NCBI GenBank assembly: GCA_963836005.1 | Contig: CAWIHS010000002.1 | Location: 1,054,001-1,118,000 of the forward strand | Direction: 5' to 3' | Length of the DNA stretch: 64,000 nucleotides | Source: CAWIHS01 sp963836005 | GTDB taxonomy: Bacteria > Pseudomonadota > Gammaproteobacteria > GRL18 | Shown: piece by piece, positions 57,255 to 64,000 of the stretch | Numbering within the stretch: position 1 is the first letter of the stretch | Layout of the letters: each line of letters opens with the position of its first letter | The notes under the pieces: model-generated | What the model saw: the letters and a program-made list of their open reading frames with translations, nothing else | Told to the model about the DNA's origin: nothing | The model's database searches: none | Made by a program: the position numbers and the translations under genes

Positions 57255-60200
57255 ATGTTCAATCTTCCTGTTACTCAGGTACTGCATGAGATTAAAAATC
57301 ATCTTGCTCAAAACAATCGTTTAATTTTGCAGGCACCACCAGGTGCGGGTAAAACAACTCTTGTACCATTGGCCCTACTGGATCAAACCTGGCTGAAAGA
57401 CAAGCAGATTATCATACTCGAACCCAGACGTCTGGCCACTCGAAGTTCCGCTGCACGTATGGCTCATCTTCTCGGTGAAAAAGTAGGTGAAACCATTGGC
57501 TATCAAATTCGTCAGGATAAATGTTTCAGTAACAAAACCCGAATACTGGTTGTGACCGAAGGTATTTTGACCCGAAAGCTACAAGCTGACCCAGAATTAG
57601 CTGGAGTTGCTTTAGTTATATTTGATGAATTTCATGAAAGAAACATCAATGCCGATCTCTCCCTGGCGTTTTGTTTGCAAAGTCAGGAACTGCTCAATGA
57701 AGAATTAAAAATTCTGGTCATGTCTGCCACGCTGAATACTCAAGCCCTTGTCTCACTTTTGAATGCTCCTTTGGTCAGTAGTCAGGGAAGAAGTTACCCA
57801 GTCGATATCCTACATCAAACTGAAAATATCGCTAAGACCCATTACTTCCCTATCAAGCAACGCAATTTGACTTCTCTTGTCGTACAAACAACGATTGAAG
57901 CAGTGGCTTCGCATGAAGGTAATATTTTAATTTTTTTGCCCGGTGTCAGAGAAATAAAACAGGTTGAACATGCGTTAATTGATTCCTTCGTTGAAGAAAA
58001 TATCCATATCAGCCCACTATATGGTGACTTATCAAAACAACAGCAAGATCAAGCCATATGTAAGCCCCCTTTAGGGCATCGGAAAATTGTACTTGCGACG
58101 AATATTGCTGAAACCAGTTTGACCATTGATGGCATTAATGTGGTCATTGATTCTGGTTTACAAAGAGAATCATTCTTTAATCCTGGTTCAGGCATGAATA
58201 CACTGCACACAACAATGATTGCACAAGATTCTGCAACACAACGCAGTGGTCGTGCTGGCAGATTAACTGCAGGCACATGTTATCGATTATGGAGTGAGAG
58301 TCAACATAAACGTTTATCCAATCATCAAAATGCTGAAATTCTGCGTTCTGATCTGGCGCATGTTATTCTTGAACTGGCACAATGGGGCATTCAAGATGTT
58401 GAGGAGTTACATTGGTTAGATTTACCACCGCCAGGGGCAACCGCTCAAGCTAAAGATTTATTATTTAAATTACAGGCCATCTATAAGGATGGAAAAATTA
58501 CCCTTCATGGCAAAAAAATGCTGTCTTTAGGGATTCATCCCCGTCTGGCTCATATGCTTTTAAAAGCCCAGACAATTGGTCATGATGAATTAAGTTGCTT
58601 GTTGGCTGCATTACTCACAGAGAAAGATATCTTAATCGGTGAAAAAACATCTGATCTGGCTTTTCGTATCAGTCTTTTACAACAAGTTAAACAAAACCTT
58701 TCAATTGATAAAAAACAGACAAATAAGCACCAATGCAAACAAATATTAAAAACAGCTCTGGAATTTCAACAACGACTGGCAAAGACTAAGAGACAAGGGA
58801 AAGGAAATTCTGAAGTTCATAATAACCGCCTTGATCAGAGCATAATTGGTGTACTGCTTGCATTTGCCTATCCCGATAGAATTGCAAAGCTTCGTACTCC
58901 CATTGGAAATAACAAAGGACAGCGCTATCTTCTGAGTAACAACAAAGGGGCTTTTTTCAGCCAGTATGATGCGTTAGACAAGGAGGCTTTTTTGGTTATT
59001 CCAAGTTTAAATGAACAAGTCAATAAACAGGCTAAGGAAGCACGAATATTTCTTGCATCAAGTATTTCTCAAGAACAGTTAGAAGAATACTTTGCAGATA
59101 TTATAGAAGAAAAAAATGACATTACATGGAATAAAAAATTAAAAAAAGTGGAATGTTTTAATAAAACCTTTTTAGCTAGTCTGGTACTAAAAGAACAAAA
59201 TAATTCTTCCATTGACAATTTTCATCTACATCCGACATTACTCTATGGCATTAAAAGTCTTGGTCTTAATTGCCTTCCTTGGTCTAAACAAGCTGATAAT
59301 TTAAGACAAAGAGTAGAGTTTATTCGTTTTCAGAAAAAAAATAACAAATCATATAAAGACTTTATGTCACATGAATTATCAACAATTGATTTACCTGATT
59401 TTTCAGATGATTTTTTATTAAATCATCTTGATGAATGGCTGCTACCCCACTTAACTCATGAAAAGTCCATAAATGATCACAAAGCAAGCTCCAGAGATTT
59501 TGAATTTGTGCCATTGTGGGGTATGCCTACATTTTTTAGATATCGGATGAGGCGGGTAAATTGTCCAGACTGCGGTGTTCGAATTGAACAAATTCCCTGG
59601 GCACAGGGAAAAAGTCAGATAACCAATACCTATGGACAATTTTTAGCACATTGGGCAAAAAAACTATCCTGGAGCGAAGTTGCAGGATCTTTTAAAACCT
59701 CCTGGCATAACGTTTTTACCGCGGTAAAACAAATGGTTGAGTATGGGCTGGCTCATCGTGATTTAAGCCAAATTGAGGCCATCGGTGTTGATGAAATTCA
59801 ATATGGCAAAGGGCATCAGTATTTAACCCTGATGTATCAGCTTGACCTGAATGAAAAACGACTACTGTTTGTTGAAAAAAAGAGAACGGTTAAGAGTTTA
59901 TTGAAATGCTTCAGGGAATTGGGAAAGGAAAACTGTCAAAACATAAAGTTTGTCTGCTCTGACATGTGGAAACCTTACCTCAAAGTGATAAAAAAGAAAG
60001 TGCCCAATGCATTAAACATTCTCGACAGATTTCATATTGTTAAAAAGCTCAATGAAGCAGTGAATGATGTCCGTATCAAAGAAAGTCAACGGCTAAAAGA
60101 AGAAGGTTATGAACCGATCCTGGATAAAACAAAATACTGCTTCTTAAAGAATGAAGATAATCTGACTGAAAATCAGGATGCCAAATTAAAAGATATTTTG

Positions 60201-60919
60201 CAATACGATCTGAAAACCGTCAGGGCTTATTTGCTAAAAGTGAGTTTCCAGGCATTCTGGCACTATAAATCACCGTATTGGGCTGAGTGGTTTTTAAAAA
60301 AATGGTGTACACGAGCGATGCATTCAAACCTTGAGCCAATGAAAAAATTTGTTAAAACACTCAGGAACCATCAACCATTATTGATGAACTGGTTTAAGGC
60401 AAAAAAAGCCTATTCTTCGGGTGCTGTGGAAGGTTTAAATCGTAAAATAAATCTGGTCACGAGAAGATCTTATGGATTTAAGAACTACGATATACTTAAA
60501 ATCGCCTTGTTTCACAATTACAAGAACTTGATTTGAGAAAAATTTTAAGTAGCTGTATCAGTTGGCAAACCATGCAGACAATTGATGAATTAGCACCAGA
60601 AAAAATACAAGTACCCAGTGGTTCACTAATCTCTATTGATTATAGTGAGCCCAAGACTCCTGTACTGGCAGTACGTCTGCAAGAGCTTTTCGGCTTGCAA
60701 ACAACACCTTCTATTCTAAAAAATAACTATCCCCTATTACTGCATTTACTTTCCCCCGCATCCCGTCCCATGCAGGTTACTCACGATCTGATGAGTTTCT
60801 GGAAAACCACCTATAATGACGTCAAAAAGGATCTTTCTGGAAAGTATAAAAAACACTACTGGCCTGATGACCCTCTACAAGCACAGGCAACCAATCGAGC
60901 TAAACCACGAAAAAGGTGA
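57255..60919 (+). pseudogene. hrpB: ATP-dependent helicase HrpB, split by an ISL3 transposase fragment
   Basis: DEAH-box helicase. Residues 1-742 (to 59482): Walker A QAPPGAGKTTLVPLALL, DEFHERNINADLSLAF, SATLN, QRSGRAGRLTAGTCYR. After WLLPHLTHEKSIND the frame runs without a stop into transposase sequence and stops at 60536. HrpB resumes in another frame near 60518 (LQELDLRKILSSCISW), then IDELAPEKIQVPSGSLISI, LAVRLQELFGLQTTP, KKHYWPDDPLQAQATNRA and a stop at 60919. The helicase core is intact, but the C-terminal domain is separated. In-frame fusion of 1093 codons results. Confidence 0.9.
59483..60536 (+). mobile_element. Internal fragment of a second ISL3-family transposase inside hrpB
   Basis: Reads DFEFVPLWGMPTFFRYRMRR, CPDCGVRIEQIPWAQGKSQI, AIGVDEIQYGKGHQYLTLMY, VCSDMWKPYLKVIKKK, LDRFHIVKKLNEAVNDVR and SSGAVEGLNRKINLVTRRSY, so all the catalytic motifs are present, but about 45 N-terminal residues and both IS ends are missing. 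The 6-bp sequence TCACAA occurs at both junctions (59477-59482, 60512-60517) and the block between is 1035 bp, a multiple of three. It differs from the ISL3 element at 51-54 kb. How an end-less fragment inserted is unclear. Confidence 0.82.
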
Positions 60920-61009
60920 AACTGTCACTTATACCTACCCCCTTGTTTGGACAATAATTAGGGAGAAGCTAAACTTATCGGAATTTCCAACATACTAAGA
61001 AATTTTGAG

Positions 61010-61036
61010 GTTACAGAATGAAGTATATAGATAAAA
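61010..61036 (+). repeat. Direct repeat, right copy, flanking hrpB
   Basis: Reads ATGAAGTATATAGATAAAA at its core, matching the copy at 57141-57168. May be an att-like remnant or a dispersed short repeat. Confidence 0.5.
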
Positions 61037-61105
61037 AATATGTATTTTGGCATGTACAAAAAGCAATCAAACTGTATAGTTAATAATCACTATCAATGTT
61101 ATTTA

Positions 61106-62638
61106 GTCGACCCTGAAAAAAGATAATATTCCTAATTCAAAAGATTATTGTACAATATTAATTCTGATTTTATTGTTCATGATCAAATTGTTATCTGTCA
61201 TTACAAAAATATGATCTCAGTTTGAATCAAAAACAAGCGATAATACAGCACAAATAACAGGCACAAAAAAGCAATGATCCATTGCTTTAGGTTCCATGCA
61301 GTAGCTGCCATGAGCACATTAATTTCATCGCCAATGACTCCTTTAAGGAAGTTTCGACTTAATCGGTAGTCTGACTTCAAGTGACCAATAATGGGTTCAA
61401 TCGCTGCACGACGTTTGCATTGCTTGCGTTTCTTGTCTCGCTGATATCGGTTATCTCTTTTCAATGGCTTTTTCGGCAAGACAATTTTTGTCTCATTAAA
61501 TTGAGTTTTTCCTCGGTAGCCTCTATCGCAAACTGCATTATTGACTAACTTTCCACGTGAGGCTTCAATATGATTGAGAACTTCTGGTAAAGTATGGTTG
61601 TCATGAATGTTTTTCTCATGACTGACAACACCCACAATAATATTACTTTTTGCTGTAGTTGCTATGGATACTTTATTGCCGTATTCATATTGCTTGTGAT
61701 CTTTGCCTTTACCAATGCAATAAACCTGTTGCTCATGCAAGGAATAAATTTTATTTTTATCCTTGGGCTGTTGTGCTAATACTCGTTCATAAAATAAAAA
61801 GTCTTTCTGATAACGATCAAATAAAAGGTAACTTGGTAATCTTCGTCTTAGCTCTCGGATTTGTTTATGAGCAATTGTCCTTAATCGTGTTAATGCTTTT
61901 TTAGCTTTGCCTCTTTTTTTAACATGGCGAAAATGACGGATTGCAAGCCGACAATTCTTTACTTCTTTCACATAGGTTCTACGTTGTTGAATGCTATGTT
62001 CCTTTGCTAAATTGTTCACTCGCTTGATGATCTTAATGGCCAGTTTTGCATCAGTTGGATAAGTGATATTCTTTTCCTGAACTGTTGTATCAATATTTAC
62101 GTTAGGCTCAAGTGCTGTTTTATCATGTAAGCCAATGCTCATCTGAAATATCTTTTCCATTCCCTCTTTGCCGATACGTTTTCTGAATTTGACCAGTTCA
62201 GTACTATGGCAAGGCTCAGATAAGCTAAAGTTAGTTTGACCACAAAATGCCTGGTAATAAGGATTTTGTTTCCACTGGCGAACCAGAGTCTCATCACTCA
62301 GGTTTTCCAGCTGTTTCAGCAGTAATAATCCGACCATTAGTCTTATAGGCTTTGCTGGTGCGCCTAATCCTGAGTAGTGGACTTTAAAGGCTTGCTCAAA
62401 ATCATCCCAGGGAATGATTGAAGCTAACTTTAATAAGGGCTCTGCTTCATCCAACTGATTAAGGATGTCATCACCAAAAAAGCTAAGTTGTTGTTCTTTG
62501 CCTGCTGTTGAATACATTTTTTTCACCAAATCGACCAGAAAAGCTGTGCTTATTATAACATTTCTGGTCGATCTGGTCACTCAAAAACAGGATTAATTCC
62601 TTATATTACAAATAGATAATGTATTTTTCAGGGCTGAC
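61106..62638 (-). mobile_element. IS5-type insertion sequence with 6-bp target duplication
   Basis: 1533 bp with ends GTCGACCCTGAAAAA and (complement) GTCAGCCCTGAAAAA, 13 of 15 identical. TATTTA lies immediately outside both ends (61100-61105, 62639-62644). Carries one intact transposase. A 6-bp duplication is longer than typical of IS5 (3-4 bp), so the exact ends or subgroup need checking. Confidence 0.82.
61201..62517 (-). CDS. IS5-family DDE transposase
   Basis: 439 residues from MYSTAGKEQQLSFFGDDIL (62517); an in-frame start at 62580 adds 21 residues. N-terminal DUF772-type domain: LGAPAKPIRLMVGLLLLKQL, NPYYQAFCGQ. Catalytic core: VNIDTTVQEKNITYPTD (first Asp), VCDRGYRGKTQF (second Asp), RRAAIEPIIGHLKSDYRLSR (Glu). 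A hydrophobic C-terminal tail is unusual. Intact, so the element may be active. Confidence 0.88.
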   Translation of the reverse strand: MYSTAGKEQQLSFFGDDILNQLDEAEPLLKLASIIPWDDFEQAFKVHYSGLGAPAKPIRLMVGLLLLKQLENLSDETLVRQWKQNPYYQAFCGQTNFSLSEPCHSTELVKFRKRIGKEGMEKIFQMSIGLHDKTALEPNVNIDTTVQEKNITYPTDAKLAIKIIKRVNNLAKEHSIQQRRTYVKEVKNCRLAIRHFRHVKKRGKAKKALTRLRTIAHKQIRELRRRLPSYLLFDRYQKDFLFYERVLAQQPKDKNKIYSLHEQQVYCIGKGKDHKQYEYGNKVSIATTAKSNIIVGVVSHEKNIHDNHTLPEVLNHIEASRGKLVNNAVCDRGYRGKTQFNETKIVLPKKPLKRDNRYQRDKKRKQCKRRAAIEPIIGHLKSDYRLSRNFLKGVIGDEINVLMAATAWNLKQWIIAFLCLLFVLYYRLFLIQTEIIFL

Positions 62639-62644
62639 TATTTA

Positions 62645-62998
62645 CACAGTGTAGATAACGTCCCAAAGGAGCAGGTCAGGAAATTTTTCTGACTAACGAC
62701 GTTTTTGAAAAAGCAGCCACTTCAAACCTGAAAATATGTAGATTTTAAAAGCTTTAAAAATGGTCATTCAGTACAAGTAGCGGACAATTTAAACTGATGT
62801 AAAGATGACAATAAATGACTCCATTGGACGAAAACATACATTTGTACTGTACGCTTTTGACCTATACCAGCAGGTCAATTCAAATGAGAATGGTTCTTGA
62901 ATTTCTAGATAGCGTCCATTCATCCAACTAAAAAATAATACAATTATTTTTTAAAGATTGTTCAAATTCAGCATAAAGCAGCAATTCATGAACGCCTT
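62645..62998. other. 354-bp non-coding stretch between IS5-type element and attC-like site
   Basis: No open frame of note on either strand. An A+T-only hairpin (TAAAAAATAAT with its complement, about 62929-62954) is present. If the attC reading is right, this would be the region after the cassette junction. Confidence 0.5.
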
Positions 62999-63060
62999 GC
63001 ATAACCCCCTGCCAAAGACTGCTAGAGTGCTACGTAGCCTTTGGCAGTCCGAGTTAACGC
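62999..63060 (-). repeat. Integron attC-like recombination site
   Basis: Read on the minus strand: GCGTTAAC (R''-like), TCGGA, CTGCCAAAG, a 21-base variable stretch, CTTTGGCAG, GGG and GTTATGC (R'-like core). The imperfect outer arms and the perfect 9-bp inner arms with unequal spacers (5 and 3) fit attC structure and its 55-70 bp size range. It follows the stop of a small minus-strand open frame by 64 bp, as in a gene cassette. No integrase gene is in the window. Confidence 0.55.
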
Positions 63061-63124
63061 AATTGTAAGGCCTTCATCTTATTCCAGCTCTTTTTGTTAT
63101 CACCATTTAAAGCTTTGGGCTTCA

Positions 63125-63316
63125 TTATTGTGGTGCTGGAATGTTGGTCCCATATTTCTTGTTGATATCTGAGTAGAGCTTATCTACTACTTCTTTGTAA
63201 TTCACGCGCCCGCCTTTAATGAAATCAGAGAACCCGACTCGCTTGCTTGCGTCTGGAGGAAGTTTCTTTCCAACTGCTGGCTGCGGCCAAATGTCCTCGT
63301 CTATGCTCGGCGTTTT
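63125..63316 (-). pseudogene. C-terminal part of an unknown cassette gene
   Basis: Minus-strand frame of about 63 codons with coding-like composition: IDEDIWPQPAVGKKLPPDAS, RVGFSDFIKGGRVNYKEVV and a C terminus KYGTNIPAPQ. It is not recognised. It has no start codon and meets a TGA next to the IS3-type element, so its 5' part has been cut off. GC content is higher than in the neighbouring non-coding DNA. Stands in front of the attC-like site. Confidence 0.5.
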
Positions 63317-63343
63317 TCAAGAGAGTTGTCGCCTAAAATTAAA

Positions 63344-64000
63344 TTATGCCGCCTTTTCTTGCTTGATTTTATCAGCTGGTTTATCTGGGTTAAGAAAAAC
63401 TTCTGTTATCGGTTCCCAATTTCTAATTTCGCCTGTCCAACGTTCAGGGGTTTTAAGTTTCGCTTCTAAATAAACCTGTTTACGTTGAGCCAGTATTACA
63501 CTATCTTCACCTCGATGCCTCTGCCCAGGTGTGACATATTTGATAGCACTGTGTAAGTGCTCTTCATTATACCAGGCAACAAACCCCTGCACCCAATGAC
63601 GCGCCGCTGACAAGTCTTCAAAAGGTTTTTCCGGATATTCAGGTCTGTATTTTAGCGTTCTAAATAAAGATTCTGAATAAGGATTATCGTTACTGACAGC
63701 AGGTCTGCTAAATGAGGGCATAATGCCTAACTGTTGGAGTGTTGCCAGCAGGGTTGCGCCTTTCATTGGGCTGCCATTATCAGAATGGAGTGTGACCTGG
63801 TGCCGTGGTATTGCTTCATGACGACAGATGTCTATCATTAAATCAGCAGCTTGTGCACTGGACTCTTCCTCATAAACCTGCCAACCGACAATTTTTCGAC
63901 TAAAAATATCCATCACCAGATACAAATATAAAAAAATCCCTCTCACTGATGTCGGCAGATAACTGATATCCCAGCTGTAAAGCTGATTAGGGGCAGTTGC
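63344..64000 (-). CDS. IS3-family transposase (OrfB, integrase core), 5' part outside window
   Basis: 219 codons are visible, open to the window edge: ATAPNQLYSWDISYLPT (first Asp), VTLHSDNGSPMKGATLL (second Asp) and RPAVSNDNPYSESLFRTLKY (Glu), the rve-type DDE of IS3 OrfB, then HWVQGFVAWYNEEHLHSAI. The C-terminal tail matches IS3 proteins with YVTPGQRHRGED. Its promoter-proximal part and OrfA lie past the edge. It interrupts the cassette gene downstream. Confidence 0.93.
   Translation of the reverse strand, partial: ATAPNQLYSWDISYLPTSVRGIFLYLYLVMDIFSRKIVGWQVYEEESSAQAADLMIDICRHEAIPRHQVTLHSDNGSPMKGATLLATLQQLGIMPSFSRPAVSNDNPYSESLFRTLKYRPEYPEKPFEDLSAARHWVQGFVAWYNEEHLHSAIKYVTPGQRHRGEDSVILAQRKQVYLEAKLKTPERWTGEIRNWEPITEVFLNPDKPADKIKQEKAA

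Noticed and set aside
63219..63473. 84-codon plus-strand open frame
   Set aside because: It overlaps the IS3 transposase and the cassette gene antisense; no motif.

Overview
The window looks like a chromosomal segment of a gammaproteobacterium. The evidence is gene content and order: pilB-pilC-pilD with pilS-pilR-pilA, bamD opposite rluD-pgeF-clpB, ruvC-ruvA-ruvB, then ybgC-tolQ-tolR-tolA-tolB-pal-cpoB, plus sucCD, nadE-glnB, aspS and yebC. I cannot name a genus. The core has moderate GC. Two blocks are visibly richer in A+T: a surface-sugar cluster near 4-22 kb and an insertion-sequence-rich tail from about 51.2 kb to the end.

Layout. 1-3.5 kb (minus): prepilin peptidase pilD (cut by the window edge), pilC, pilB. 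4.3-6.3 kb: a membrane acyltransferase. 6.9-17.5 kb (plus): rfbF-rfbG-rfbH for CDP-linked deoxysugars, two sugar epimerases/reductases, an RmlC-like epimerase, glycosyltransferases, a Wzx-type flippase and a hexapeptide acetyltransferase. 17.5-22.3 kb (minus): more glycosyltransferases, a methyltransferase and a large membrane protein with a TPR tail next to pilA. 22.4-26.5 kb (minus): pilA with a sigma-54 promoter, pilR and pilS. Sitting inside the pilus locus and having a flippase but no recognisable O-antigen polymerase, the sugar cluster may decorate the pilin; this is inference. 26.9-51.2 kb is housekeeping, ending in tRNA-Lys(TTT).

From 51.2 kb the DNA is accessory. An ISL3-type element is interrupted by a second IS (IS1380-like) with a clean target duplication. 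An arylsulfatase gene follows, then a decayed DUF1254/DUF1214 remnant, a 209-bp miniature element with the same ends as the ISL3 element, a headless serine resolvase, an hrpB helicase gene split by an internal piece of a second ISL3 transposase, an IS5-type element with a 6-bp target duplication, an integron attC-like site behind the tail of a small unknown gene, and an IS3-type transposase running off the window.

Many genes carry one-base frameshifts: rfbF, the RmlC-like gene, a GT2, the hexapeptide transferase, a GT4, the pilin-linked membrane protein, pilA, sucC and ybgC. Because conserved core genes are hit as well as accessory ones, uncorrected sequencing indels are at least as likely as true decay; read-level checks would decide.

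Regulatory signals seen directly: a sigma-54 promoter for pilA, a heat-shock (sigma-32) promoter for clpB that overlaps a perfect DnaA box, a promoter for tRNA-Lys, and an extended -10 element only six bases before the hrpB start.
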